64,000 nt of DNA from DASZQY01 sp963843565. Its GTDB lineage: Bacteria > Pseudomonadota > Alphaproteobacteria > Rhizobiales > Kaistiaceae. Made by a program: the position numbers and the translations under genes. Below the pieces are notes generated by a model. The model was given only the letters and a program-made list of their open reading frames with translations. It was not told the origin of the DNA and made no database searches. The DNA lies in the NCBI GenBank assembly GCA_963843565.1, contig CAWJKY010000003.1, forward strand, positions 2,666,001 to 2,730,000, given 5' to 3'. This document shows, piece by piece, positions 16,742 through 28,063 of the stretch; position 1 is the stretch's first letter; each line of letters begins with the position of its first letter.

Positions 16742-17662
16742 CTAGCCCTTGAAGACCCGCGTCGGGTGAAAGGCGCCCTCGCCGATCTCGCCGATGGCAA
16801 TCGAGCGGCCGGCGTAGGTGGCGTGGGCGGCGCCGGCCATGACCGGGGCGTCGCGGCCGCGGATCAGCACCGGCTGGCCGCGGGCGATGCGGGCGGCATC
16901 GGCGGCGTTGACGGAAACTTCCGGCAGGTCGGCAAGCGCAAATCCGACCGGACGCAGGAACCGATCGAGCGACAGGGCGTCGCCCGCCTCGCGCGCATCG
17001 ATGAGGGCTGTGAGCGGCACCAGCGTCGTCTCGTCGAAGGGGCCGACCACCAGACGGCGGAGCGCGGTGACGTGGGCAAAGGTGCCGAGGCGCTGGCCGA
17101 GATCGCGGGCAAGCGCGCGCACGTAGGTGCCCTTGCCGCATTCGGCCTCGAGGACGGCGTGGTCGGCATCGCTCGCCTCGACCAGCGCCAGGCGATGGAC
17201 GCTGATCGGCCGCTCGTCCAGCGTCACTGTCTCGCCGCTGCGGGCGAGATCGTAGGCGCGCGCGCCGGCGATCTTGAGCGCCGAATAGGCGGGCGGACGC
17301 TGCATGATCTCGCCGGTGAATTCGGGAAGCGCCGCCACGATGGCCTCGGCAGGGGGGCGCACGTCGGAGGTGCCGGTGGCGGCGCCCTCGGCGTCGTCGG
17401 TGTCGGTGCCGACACCCCAGCGAACGGTGAAGCGATAGACCTTGCGGCCGTCCTGGACGAAGGGAACGGTCTTGGTGGCCTCGCCCAGCGCGATCGGCAG
17501 GGCGCCGGTGGCGAGCGGATCGAGGGTGCCGGCGTGGCCGACCTTCTTGGCGCCGAACAGGCGCTTCACCGAGGCGACGGCATCGGTCGAGGTCTGGCCG
17601 ACCGCCTTGTCCAGGCACAGCCAGCCGGAAACGTCACGGCCCTTTTTGTGGCGGTTCGCCAA
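16742..17662 (-). CDS. truB: tRNA pseudouridine(55) synthase
   Basis: A 306-residue enzyme that makes the universal pseudouridine 55 in the tRNA T loop. The N-terminus GWLCLDKAVGQTSTDAV is typical and the catalytic aspartate is Asp48 in GHAGTLDPLATGALPIALG; later KVYRFTVRWGVGTDTDD and RPPAYSALKI complete the active site. The start is TTG 17662 (MANRHKKGRDVSGW); no ATG gives a sensible N-terminus. It lies 23 bases after rbfA in the rimP-nusA-infB-rbfA-truB order seen widely in bacteria. Length is normal. Confidence 0.96.
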   Translation of the reverse strand: MANRHKKGRDVSGWLCLDKAVGQTSTDAVASVKRLFGAKKVGHAGTLDPLATGALPIALGEATKTVPFVQDGRKVYRFTVRWGVGTDTDDAEGAATGTSDVRPPAEAIVAALPEFTGEIMQRPPAYSALKIAGARAYDLARSGETVTLDERPISVHRLALVEASDADHAVLEAECGKGTYVRALARDLGQRLGTFAHVTALRRLVVGPFDETTLVPLTALIDAREAGDALSLDRFLRPVGFALADLPEVSVNAADAARIARGQPVLIRGRDAPVMAGAAHATYAGRSIAIGEIGEGAFHPTRVFKG

Positions 17663-17685
17663 ATTCGCTCAATCAGCCCGCAAGA

Positions 17686-18144
17686 TCAGGCGTTGCCGGT
17701 CTGCTCGCCGCCGCCGTTGTCGTCGAGGTCGCGCTTGACCTCGGGCGTGCGCAGCAGCGCGTCGATGCGGTCGCCTTCGTCGAAGGAGGCGTCGGCGCGA
17801 AACTTGAGGTCGGGAGAATGACGCAGGTTGACGCGGCGGGCGATCTCGCCGCGCAGGTAGCTCTTGTTGCGGTCGAAGGCGGCGACGACGTCGTCGGTGC
17901 CCTCGCCGCCGAGCGGCATGACGAAAACGGTGGCGCACTTCAGGTCGGGCGCCATGCGCACCTCAGGTACGGTGACCACCTTGCCCTCGATCGCCGGGTC
18001 GTGGATGTCGCCGCGCTGGAGAATCTCGGCAAAGGCGTGGCGGATCACTTCGCCGACGCGCAGCTGACGCTGCGAGGGGGCGCGGCCGGGCTTGCCGTTG
18101 GCTTTGCCGGGAACGGCGGCGGTGGCCAGTGAATTACGAGGCAT
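17686..18144 (-). CDS. rbfA: 30S ribosome-binding factor A
   Basis: A 152-residue KH-fold protein that matures the 5' end of 16S rRNA and is needed at low temperature. Family signatures are VGEVIRHAFAEILQRGDI, VTVPEVRMAPDLKCATVFVMPL and ARRVNLRHSPDLKFRAD. ATG 18144 is chosen since GGAG lies eight bases upstream and family proteins begin about here; an upstream in-frame ATG (18189) lacks such a site. It sits between infB (105-base gap) and truB. A basic N-terminal stretch and acidic C-terminal tail are usual for alphaproteobacteria. Confidence 0.95.
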   Translation of the reverse strand: MPRNSLATAAVPGKANGKPGRAPSQRQLRVGEVIRHAFAEILQRGDIHDPAIEGKVVTVPEVRMAPDLKCATVFVMPLGGEGTDDVVAAFDRNKSYLRGEIARRVNLRHSPDLKFRADASFDEGDRIDALLRTPEVKRDLDDNGGGEQTGNA

Positions 18145-18250
18145 CAGCAAAACTCCATTGGCATGAGCGGGGCAGGCGTGGGGAGGCACGCGCGCACGAT
18201 CGCTTTCTCACGGAGGGAACGTTCTCATCTGTCTGTCTATCGAAGGTCCG

Positions 18251-20840
<2,590 letters not shown>

Positions 20841-20848
<8 letters not shown>

Positions 20849-21539
20849 GCGTGCTCGGTGTGTTCCTGACGTCGACGAGGACAGGGGCATTCAGTTCAGG
20901 CGGAGCGTCATAAAGGCCGCCGCCGGCCGCCAACGGGGCCTCGGCATCGCCGCGAAATCTGACCAGCTCCCCAACCCGCGCCAGCAAATGGTCGCTCGCG
21001 GGGCCCGCGAGCAGGGCTGCATGTATCACATTTGCGCCCCCAAATGCCAAACCCAATTGGGAGGCCGTGAAGCAGCGGATCAGCGGCGGCGGGTTGGCGC
21101 CAAAGCGGCGGCGGGCGGCCGCGGCGAGCTTGGAACTCCCGTCCGGGGCGGCCTCGGCGGCGTCGATGAGGGCCACCACAGGGTCCCGGGACAGCGCCGA
21201 TTCGACCTTGGCGAAGCCGCCGATCAGGCCGCCGGCCTTGCGGGCGAGCGCCAGAGCGCCGGTGGCGGCGGCCAGAAGCAGGTCGTCGAGACGCGCCGCC
21301 AGGCCCGGCGCGACGCTCACCTTGCCGCCAAATGCCTTTTCGAACAGATGCTTGCGCTCGGCTTCCGCCACCGCGTCGCGCGACGCCGTCACCCACACCC
21401 CGCGGCCGGGGAGCCGGCGGCGGAGGTCGGGAACCAGCGCGCCATCGGGCGCGGCGACGAATCGGATCAACTCGTCGACCGGCAAAGCCTGCCGGGTGAC
21501 GATACAGGTCCGTTCGCTGGGTTCGTTACGGCGCGGCAA
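20841..21539 (-). CDS. YlxR-family RNA-binding protein with L7Ae-like second half
   Basis: A 232-residue protein. Residues 1-80 are the YlxR domain: ERTCIVTRQALPVDELIRF, then PGRGVWVTASRDAV; YlxR is a small nucleic-acid-binding protein encoded between nusA and infB in most bacteria. The second half (LARKAGGLIGGFAKVESAL and LAAAARRRFGANPPPLIRC) looks like an L7Ae/L30e RNA-binding fold, a fusion usual for alphaproteobacteria. The start is TTG 21539 (MPRRNEPSERTC). The stop overlaps the infB start. Exact function in the operon is not settled; a role in transcription or RNase P has been proposed in other bacteria. Confidence 0.88.
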
Positions 21540-21567
21540 AGTGAGCGGGTCTCTTTCCTGGTTTCGT

Positions 21568-23193
21568 TCAGACGGGTTCGGCGGCGGTCGGCGGCGCTTC
21601 CGCGTCGGCGGCGACCTCTGCTTCTTCTTCCTTGGGCAACAAATCTTCCTCGGTGATCCAGCCGGCCTTGACGCGGGCCTGCATGATCATCGCCTCGGCG
21701 TCGGCGCGGCTGAGCTGGAAGGCTTCCAGGGCGCCGTCGTGGTGGATGGCCTCGCCGTCCTTGCGCTCGGTGTAGCCGGTCAACTCGTCGGGCACCGACC
21801 CGGCGAAATCCTCAAGCGTCTTGATGTCGGCCTTGCCGAGCGCCACCAGCATCGCGGTGGTCACGCCGGGCACGTCCTTGAGGGAGTCCTCGACGCCCAG
21901 CGCCTTGCGCTCGGCGTCCTGCTCGGCCTCGAGCTTCTCGAGGTATTCGCGGGCCCGCGTCTGAAGCTCGTTGGCGGTCTCCTCGTCGAAGCCCTCGATG
22001 GCGGCGAGGTCCTCGAGATCGACGTAGGCGATTTCCTCGACGGAGGTGAAGCCTTCCGAAGCCAGCAGCTGGCCGACGACCTCGTCGAGGTCGAGAGCGG
22101 TGATGAACAGCTGCGAGCGCTCCTGGAATTCCTTCTGGCGGCGCTCCGACTCTTCCTGCTCGGTAAGGATGTCGATGTCCCAGCCGGTAAGCTGGGAAGC
22201 GAGGCGGACGTTCTGGCCGCGGCGGCCGATGGCCAGCGACAGCTGCTCGTCGGGCACCACCACCTCGATGCGCTCGGCGTCCTCGTCGAGCACGACCTTG
22301 GCGACCTCGGCGGGCTGCAGCGCGTTGACGATGAAGGTGGCGGCGTCCTGCGACCACGGGATGATGTCGATCTTCTCGCCCTGCAGCTCGTTGACCACCG
22401 CCTGGACGCGGCTGCCGCGCATGCCGACGCAGGCGCCGACCGGGTCGATGGAGGAATCGCGCGAGATCACGGCGATCTTGGCGCGGCTGCCGGGATCGCG
22501 GGCGACCGACTTCACCTCGATGATGCCGTCGTAGATTTCCGGCACCTCCTGGGCGAACAGCTTCGACATGAACTGCGGGTGGGTGCGCGACAGGAAGATC
22601 TGCGGTCCGCGCTGCTCGCGCCGCACGTCGTAGATGTAGGCGCGGACGCGGTCGCCGTAGCGGAAGGTCTCGCGCGGGATCAGCTCGTCGCGGCGCACGA
22701 TGCCCTCGCCGCGGCCGAGATCGACGATGACGTTGCCGTACTCGACGCGCTTGACCTGGCCGTTGACGATTTCGCCGATGCGGTCCTTGAACTCCTCGTA
22801 CTGGCGCTCGCGCTCGGCGTCGCGGACCTTCTGGACGATGACCTGCTTGGCGGACTGGGCGGCGATGCGGCCGAAATCCATGGGCGGCAGCGGCTCGGCG
22901 ATGAAGTCGCCGACCTGGGCGGCGGGGTTGCGGACGCGGGCTTCCTCGATGGTGATGTCGGTCGACGGGTTCTCGACCTGATCGGCGACCTTGAGGAGGC
23001 GCTGCAGCTTGATCTCGCCGGTCTTGGGATTGATCTCGGCGCGGATGTCGGTCTCGGCGCCGTAGCGCGAGCGGGCCGCCTTCTGGATCGCATCCTCCAT
23101 CGCGGCGACCACGATCATGCGGTCGATCGCCTTTTCGCGGGCGACGGCGTCCGCGATCTGGAGAAGCTCAAGGCGATTTGCACTGACAGCCAT
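21568..23193 (-). CDS. nusA: Transcription termination/antitermination factor NusA
   Basis: A 541-residue RNA-polymerase-associated factor. N-terminal domain (MAVSANRLELLQIADAVAREK), S1 domain near 140-200 (NGQVKRVEYGNVIVDLG), two KH domains (GACVGMRGSRVQAVVNEL; LSLAIGRRGQNVRLASQL) and C-terminal acidic repeats ending in a long acidic tail. It controls pausing, termination and rRNA antitermination. ATG 23193 matches the family start; the same frame continues upstream into rimP only as a shadow. It lies 26 bases after rimP and 28 bases before ylxR. Confidence 0.97.
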   Translation of the reverse strand: MAVSANRLELLQIADAVAREKAIDRMIVVAAMEDAIQKAARSRYGAETDIRAEINPKTGEIKLQRLLKVADQVENPSTDITIEEARVRNPAAQVGDFIAEPLPPMDFGRIAAQSAKQVIVQKVRDAERERQYEEFKDRIGEIVNGQVKRVEYGNVIVDLGRGEGIVRRDELIPRETFRYGDRVRAYIYDVRREQRGPQIFLSRTHPQFMSKLFAQEVPEIYDGIIEVKSVARDPGSRAKIAVISRDSSIDPVGACVGMRGSRVQAVVNELQGEKIDIIPWSQDAATFIVNALQPAEVAKVVLDEDAERIEVVVPDEQLSLAIGRRGQNVRLASQLTGWDIDILTEQEESERRQKEFQERSQLFITALDLDEVVGQLLASEGFTSVEEIAYVDLEDLAAIEGFDEETANELQTRAREYLEKLEAEQDAERKALGVEDSLKDVPGVTTAMLVALGKADIKTLEDFAGSVPDELTGYTERKDGEAIHHDGALEAFQLSRADAEAMIMQARVKAGWITEEDLLPKEEEAEVAADAEAPPTAAEPV

Positions 23194-23219
23194 CTTCGGT
23201 CGTCTCCTGTGGGCCGGTC

Positions 23220-23798
23220 TCAGCCGGCGTGTTGTTCGGCGCGCGCGTTCTGCTTCTCCTTGCGGAGCGTGTCGCGGATGAGCGCGTCGGTCATGACGAG
23301 GCGGGCTTCGCCGATGTCGGCGAGCGGCAGCAAGACGGTCGTCGCCTCGGCGACTTTGGTGGTCGGAGCGGTTTCGAGGCGCAGGTCGTCGCCGGCGAGC
23401 CCGGCAAGGATGCCCTTGAAGCGGCGGCGGCCGTCGAGGGCGCGGGTCAATTCGACCTTGGCCTCGTGCCCCGCCCATTTCTCGAAATCGGAGCGGCGGA
23501 CCAGCGGCCGGTCGATGCCGGGCGAAGACACCTCGAGGTGATAGGCGGTGTCCATCGGGTCCTCGACGTCGAGGGCCGGCGACAGATCGCGCGACAGCGC
23601 CTCGCAGTCGCCGACGGTCATGGTGCCGTCGGGGCGCTCGGCCATCACCTGCACGGTGCCGCCGTTCATCGCCGACAGCTTGACGCGCACCAGCCGGTAA
23701 CCAAGACCGGCGGCAACCGGCTCGGCAATATGGGCGATGCGGGCGGCGAGGCCCGTTTCGGTGACGATGCGATCCTCCGCGTCGGCGGCTTGCAACAA
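23220..23798 (-). CDS. rimP: Ribosome maturation factor RimP
   Basis: A 192-residue protein needed for 30S assembly. Signatures are AEPVAAGLGYRLVRVKLS, the DCEALSRDLSPALDVEDP segment and LEVSSPGIDRPLVR. No ATG precedes the family N-terminus; TTG 23798 has AGGGA seven bases upstream and gives (M)LQAADAEDRIVTETGLAARI, so it is preferred, with a second TTG at 23795 as the alternative. It opens the rimP-nusA-ylxR-infB-rbfA-truB operon and follows an attenuator-like leader hairpin (23837-23860), which probably tunes expression of the whole operon. Confidence 0.93.
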   Translation of the reverse strand: MLQAADAEDRIVTETGLAARIAHIAEPVAAGLGYRLVRVKLSAMNGGTVQVMAERPDGTMTVGDCEALSRDLSPALDVEDPMDTAYHLEVSSPGIDRPLVRRSDFEKWAGHEAKVELTRALDGRRRFKGILAGLAGDDLRLETAPTTKVAEATTVLLPLADIGEARLVMTDALIRDTLRKEKQNARAEQHAG

Positions 23799-23900
23799 GG
23801 TCCGTTCCCTTTGAGCGATCGTCCTAAACCCGAAAGGAGCGGGCCCGGGCGGACCCACTCTCAACCGATCGCATCGTTTGAGGGTGAACGCGGCGGATAT
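23799..23900 (-). ncRNA. rimP-leader candidate (attenuator hairpin before the rimP operon)
   Basis: On the minus strand a 10-base stem (GAGTGGGTCC pairing with GGGCCCGCTC, two G-U pairs, 4-base loop; bases 23837-23860) is followed by CTTTCGGGTTTAGG, that is a hairpin with a broken T-rich tail 39 bases upstream of the rimP start. Rfam holds a rimP-leader family of alphaproteobacterial attenuators at this exact place; I recall it but could not compare. The hairpin is seen directly, leader boundaries are approximate. Confidence 0.6.
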
Positions 23901-23959
23901 AGTCCCGTCGCAAGACAAAAGCAACCGGGGCCCCGTCCCCGCCCGGCGACGCTGCCCGC

Positions 23960-25096
23960 TCAGCCCTTCGGCGGCGGCGCGTCGAACAGCCACCAGTGAT
24001 TGGGCAGCACGCTGACGCGGTCGCCCTTGTGGGCGCGCGCCTCGTCGGCCTTGACGTCGACCTCGACGCGGTGACGGCCCATACCGATCTCGACCTCGAT
24101 GCGGCGCACCGCGCCGTGGCGGCGCTCGGAAATCACCCAGCCGGCGATGCCGCCCGGCTTGTCGCCGAGAAGGTCGACGTGGTGCGGGCGGAAGACGAGG
24201 ACGCGCGGCCCGTCGGGCCCGAAGCCCGCGGCGAGATCGAGGGCGCGGTCGTCGAGGAAAAGCTTGCCGGATTCGGCGGCGACGTTGAGGGCGTTGCTCT
24301 CGCCGATGAAGCTCGCCACGAACGGCGAGGCGGGCGCGTCGTAGATTTCGTCGGGGGTGCCGATCTGCTCGATCTTGCCCTGGTTGAGCACGACGATGCG
24401 GTCGGCGAGTTCGATCGCCTCCTCCTGGTCGTGGGTGACGAAGACGGTGGTGTGGCCGGTGCGGTCGTGGATTTCGCGCAGCCACCGGCGCAGCTCGCGA
24501 CGGACCTTGGCGTCGAGCGCGCCAAACGGCTCGTCGAGCAGCAGGATGCGCGGCTCGATGGCGAGGGCGCGAGCGAGCGCGACGCGTTGGCGCTGGCCGC
24601 CGGACAGTTGCGCCGGATAGCGCTTGTCGAGCCCGCTCAGCTGGACGAGCTTCAGGAGGTCCATGACGCGCTTGCGGATATCGGCCTTCGCCGGGCGATG
24701 GCCGGCGGAGCGCACGTCGAGGCCGAAGGCGATGTTGTCGAAGACGCTCATGTGGCGGAACAGGGCGTAGTTCTGGAAGACGAAGCCGATGTTGCGCTCG
24801 CGCACGGTGAGCTTCAGCGCATCGTCGCCGCCGAACATAACGCGGCCGGCGGTGGGAAAATCGAGGCCGGAGAGGATGCGCAGCAGCGTCGTCTTGCCGG
24901 AGCCCGAGGGGCCGAGCAGCGCCACCAGTTCGCCCGCCTTGATCTCCAGCGAGACGCCGTGCAGCGCCGGAGTCTCGCCGAAGGCCTTCTCGACGTTCTC
25001 GACCGAGACGTCGATGGGCTCGCCCCAGCGGGCCTGAGGCGGCGGCGGGGGCGGCCGGTCGGCGGCGGGGACGGCAACGGTGTCAGGGTCAGCCAT
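23960..25096 (-). CDS. cysA: Sulfate/thiosulfate ABC importer, ATP-binding protein
   Basis: A 378-residue ABC ATPase that powers sulfate uptake at the inner membrane. Walker A GPSGSGKTT is at 62-70, signature LSGGQRQRVALARAL near 165, Walker B ILLLDEPFGALDAKVR; the N-terminal DVSVENVEKAFGETPALHGVSLEIKAGE and the Q-loop FVFQNYALFRHMSVFDNIAFGL are typical of CysA. A proline-rich stretch (residues 12-20) precedes the domain. The C-terminal TOBE-like part (VLVFRPHHVDLL) is short. It is the last gene of sbp-cysT-cysW-cysA, 12 bases after cysW. Confidence 0.95.
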   Translation of the reverse strand: MADPDTVAVPAADRPPPPPPQARWGEPIDVSVENVEKAFGETPALHGVSLEIKAGELVALLGPSGSGKTTLLRILSGLDFPTAGRVMFGGDDALKLTVRERNIGFVFQNYALFRHMSVFDNIAFGLDVRSAGHRPAKADIRKRVMDLLKLVQLSGLDKRYPAQLSGGQRQRVALARALAIEPRILLLDEPFGALDAKVRRELRRWLREIHDRTGHTTVFVTHDQEEAIELADRIVVLNQGKIEQIGTPDEIYDAPASPFVASFIGESNALNVAAESGKLFLDDRALDLAAGFGPDGPRVLVFRPHHVDLLGDKPGGIAGWVISERRHGAVRRIEVEIGMGRHRVEVDVKADEARAHKGDRVSVLPNHWWLFDAPPPKG

Positions 25097-25108
25097 GACG
25101 GTGATCCT

Positions 25109-25984
25109 TCAATGGCGGCGCTGGGCCGCGATCTGGCCGGCGAAGCGCCATTCCAGAACGGTCTTCACGGCAAGCGTGACGAGGGCGAGCAGCGCCAGCA
25201 GCGAGGCGACCGCGAAGGCCGCCGCGTAGGCGTACTCGTTGTAGAGAATCTCGACCTGCAGCGGCATGGTGTTGGTCTTGCCGCGGACGTGGCCGGAGAG
25301 CACCGAGACGGCGCCGAACTCGCCCATGGCGCGGGCGTTGCACAGAAGCACGCCGTAGAGCAGCGCCCATTTGACGTTGGGGAGCGTCACCCGAAAGAAG
25401 ACGGCGAAGCCGCCGGCGCCGAGCGACACGGCGGCTTCCTCGTCGCCGGTCGCCTGCTCCTGCATGATCGGGATCAGTTCGCGCGCCACGAACGGCACGG
25501 TGACGAAGACGGTCGCCAGCACGATGCCGGGAACCGCGAAGATGATCTGGATGCCGTGCGCCTGGAGAAACGGCCCGAGGAAGCCCTGCGCCCCGAAGAT
25601 CAGCACGTAGATCAGCCCGGCAGTTACCGGCGAGACCGAGAACGGCAGGTCGATGAGGGTGATCAGGACGCTCTTGCCCTTGAACTCGAACTTGGCGATC
25701 GCCCAGGCAGCGGCAACCCCGAAGACGAGGTTGGCGGGCACCGAGATCGCCGCGACCGTGAGCGTCAGGCGGATGGCGGCCAGCGTGTCGGGGTCGGCGA
25801 GGGCCGCAACGTAAGCCGCGAAGCCGGCGCGGAAGGCCTCGAAGAAGACGCTGACCAGCGGCAACAGCAGGAAGAAACACAGGAACACCACCGCGACGGC
25901 GATCAGCGCGGCGCGGGTGGCGGGGCTTTCGCTGATGACGACCTTGCGGACCGGCATCGTCCTTGTCGGCGTGCGCTCAGACAT
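25109..25984 (-). CDS. cysW: Sulfate ABC importer permease CysW
   Basis: A 291-residue inner-membrane permease with six predicted helices; the first is AALIAVAVVFLCFFLLLPLVSVFFEAF. The EAA loop that meets CysA reads EEAAVSLGAGGFAVFFRVTLPNVK, and ARAMGEFGAVSVLSG is the sulfate-permease signature. It pairs with CysT to form the channel. ATG 25984 lies within the end of cysT (overlap of eight bases), showing coupled translation. Confidence 0.95.
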   Translation of the reverse strand: MSERTPTRTMPVRKVVISESPATRAALIAVAVVFLCFFLLLPLVSVFFEAFRAGFAAYVAALADPDTLAAIRLTLTVAAISVPANLVFGVAAAWAIAKFEFKGKSVLITLIDLPFSVSPVTAGLIYVLIFGAQGFLGPFLQAHGIQIIFAVPGIVLATVFVTVPFVARELIPIMQEQATGDEEAAVSLGAGGFAVFFRVTLPNVKWALLYGVLLCNARAMGEFGAVSVLSGHVRGKTNTMPLQVEILYNEYAYAAAFAVASLLALLALVTLAVKTVLEWRFAGQIAAQRRH

Positions 25985-26849
25985 GACCGAGCCTCCGACG
26001 CGTCCACGCCTGCAGCAGGTTGATGGCGAGCAGCAGCACGAAGGCGATCGCCAGCATGATCGCGGCGACCGCGGTGGCGGCGGCGACGTTGTATTCCTGC
26101 AGGCGGATGACGATCAGCAGGGGCGCGATCTCCGACACGTAGGGGAGATTGCCGGCGATGAAGATGACCGAGCCGTACTCGCTGACGCCGCGGGCAAGCG
26201 CCAGGGCGAAGCCGGTCAGAAGCGGCGGCACCAGCGCCGGCAGCACGACGCGAAACACCGTCTGGGCGCGGCTGGCGCCAAGCGTGGCGGCGGCTTCCTC
26301 GACGTCGCGATCGAGGTCCTCGAGGACCGGCTGAAGGGTGCGCACGATGAACGGCAGGCCGATGAAGACGAGCGCGATCAGGATGCCGAGGGGCGTGTAG
26401 GCGATCTTCCAGCCGGCCCGCGCGGCGAGCGACCCCACCCAGCCGTTGGGCGCATAGATGGCGGCCAGCGAAATGCCGGCGACGGCGGTCGGCAGGGCGA
26501 ACGGCAGGTCGATGAAGGCATCGAGCAGGCGGCGGCCGGGAAAGCTGTAGCGCACCAGCACCCACGCCACCACCAGGCCGAAGACGGCGTTGATGGCGGC
26601 GGCGACGAGCGCCAGGCCGAAGCTGACGCGGAGTGCTGCGAGCGTGCGCGGATCGGTGGCGAGACGCCAGAACTCTCCCCAGCCCAGCGCCGAAGTCTTC
26701 AGCACCAGACCGGCAAGCGGGATCAGCACGATCAGGCCGAGGTAGGTGAGCGTGAAGCCCAGCGCCAGACCGAAGCCGGGGACGACGCTCGGGCGGCGGA
26801 AGGCGAAAGGTGCGGCGGGCGCGGCGGCGGGCATCGACGCGCGGCTCAC
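25977..26849 (-). CDS. cysT: Sulfate ABC importer permease CysT (CysU)
   Basis: A 290-residue permease with an opening helix GFTLTYLGLIVLIPLAGLVL and the EAA loop VEEAAATLGASRAQTVFRVV; ARGVSEYGSVIFIAGNLP marks the sulfate group. It partners CysW. The start is GTG 26849, overlapping the stop of the binding-protein gene (GTGA); an ATG five codons later (26834) is an alternative. Length is typical. Confidence 0.94.
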   Translation of the reverse strand: MSRASMPAAAPAAPFAFRRPSVVPGFGLALGFTLTYLGLIVLIPLAGLVLKTSALGWGEFWRLATDPRTLAALRVSFGLALVAAAINAVFGLVVAWVLVRYSFPGRRLLDAFIDLPFALPTAVAGISLAAIYAPNGWVGSLAARAGWKIAYTPLGILIALVFIGLPFIVRTLQPVLEDLDRDVEEAAATLGASRAQTVFRVVLPALVPPLLTGFALALARGVSEYGSVIFIAGNLPYVSEIAPLLIVIRLQEYNVAAATAVAAIMLAIAFVLLLAINLLQAWTRRRLGHV

Positions 26850-27868
26850 GGACGATAGATCTGGTCGAAGATGCCGCCGTCGGCGAAGAACTTCGCCTGC
26901 GCCTTCGCCCAGCCGCCGAATTCGGGATCGTCGATGGAGACGAGCTTGAGGTCGGGGAAGCGCTTCAGGTCTTCCGGATCGGCGGCCCCGGGCCGGACCG
27001 GACGATAGTAGTGCGCGGCGATCAGCTTCTGGGCCTCGTCGCTGTAGAGGTACTTCAGATATTCCTCGGCGAGTTTGCGCGTGCCACGCTGATCGACGTT
27101 GCCATCGACCAAGGCCACCGGCGGCACCGCCTTGATCGACAGCGACGGCACGACGATCTCGAAATTGTCGGGGCCGAGTTCGTTCAGCGCCAGAAACGCC
27201 TCGTTCTCCCAGGCGAGCAGCACGTCGCCGATGCCGCGCTGGGCGAACGTCGTGGTGGCGCCACGCGCGCCGGTGTCGAGAACGGGGACGTTGCGATAGA
27301 GCGCGGTGACGAAGTCCTTGGTCTGCGCTTCGTCGCCGCCGTCATGAGCGTCGGCGTAGGCCCAAGCCGCGAGGAAGTTCCAGCGGGCGCCGCCCGAGGT
27401 TTTCGGGTTCGGCGTGACGACCTCGACGCCGGGTCTGGCGAGGTCGTCCCAGTCCTTGATGCCCTTCGGGTTGCCGGCGCGCACGACGAACACGATGGTC
27501 GAGGTGTAGGGGGCGGAGTCGTCGGGGAGCCGCGATTTCCAGTCGGCCGGAATCTTGCCCGTCCTGGCGGCGATGGCGTCGATGTCGCTTTCCAGCGCCA
27601 GGGTCACCACGTCGGCCATCTGGCCGTCGATGACGGCGCGCGCCTGCGCACCGGAGCCGCCGTGGGATTGTTCAATGGTGACGGTTTCGCCGGTGAGCTC
27701 TTTCCAGTGGGCGGCGAAGAGGGCGTCGTACGCCTTGTAGAGCTCGCGGGTCGGATCGTAGGAGACGTTGAGGATGGTCTGGTCGGCCGACGCCGGAACC
27801 GCCAACGGCGCCGCGAGGAGCGCACCGGCGGTGAGCACGACGGCGGCGATGGTTCGGAGCCGGTTCAG
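26846..27868 (-). CDS. Periplasmic sulfate-binding protein
   Basis: A 340-residue solute-binding protein of the Sbp/CysP family that captures sulfate for CysTWA. The signal peptide runs to about residue 27 (AAVVLTAGALLAAPLAVPASA) and the mature protein starts ADQTILNVSYDPTREL, a family hallmark; GGSGAQARAVIDG and TPNPKTSGGARWNFLAAWAYA contribute to ligand binding. The likely start is CTG 27868: a full AGGAGG lies eight bases upstream and neither ATG, GTG nor TTG occurs in frame at a useful distance. The only in-frame ATG (27946) would give a 51-residue leader. First gene of the operon; a 195-base gap to trmB holds its promoter. Either sbp or cysP would fit. Confidence 0.92.
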   Translation of the reverse strand: MNRLRTIAAVVLTAGALLAAPLAVPASADQTILNVSYDPTRELYKAYDALFAAHWKELTGETVTIEQSHGGSGAQARAVIDGQMADVVTLALESDIDAIAARTGKIPADWKSRLPDDSAPYTSTIVFVVRAGNPKGIKDWDDLARPGVEVVTPNPKTSGGARWNFLAAWAYADAHDGGDEAQTKDFVTALYRNVPVLDTGARGATTTFAQRGIGDVLLAWENEAFLALNELGPDNFEIVVPSLSIKAVPPVALVDGNVDQRGTRKLAEEYLKYLYSDEAQKLIAAHYYRPVRPGAADPEDLKRFPDLKLVSIDDPEFGGWAKAQAKFFADGGIFDQIYRP

Positions 27869-28063
27869 AACACTGACCTCCTGTGGTCGATCCTCGCCGC
27901 CATCAACACACGGGTTGCCGCCTCGCGCAAAACAACGGCCGCGCAAAATTGGCGCGCGCAGGGAAAACCGAATCTCATCGGGTGCCGATTCCTGAGAAAC
28001 GGGATGGAAGAACGCGCTGCCCTCGCATCGGCTGCTCCTCGCCGGCGCGGGATCGCGAACGAC

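Noticed and set aside
23925..23950. Terminator after cysA at the CGGGGCCCCG palindrome
   Set aside because: The palindrome has no loop, so a stable hairpin is unlikely despite the TTTTG that follows on the minus strand.
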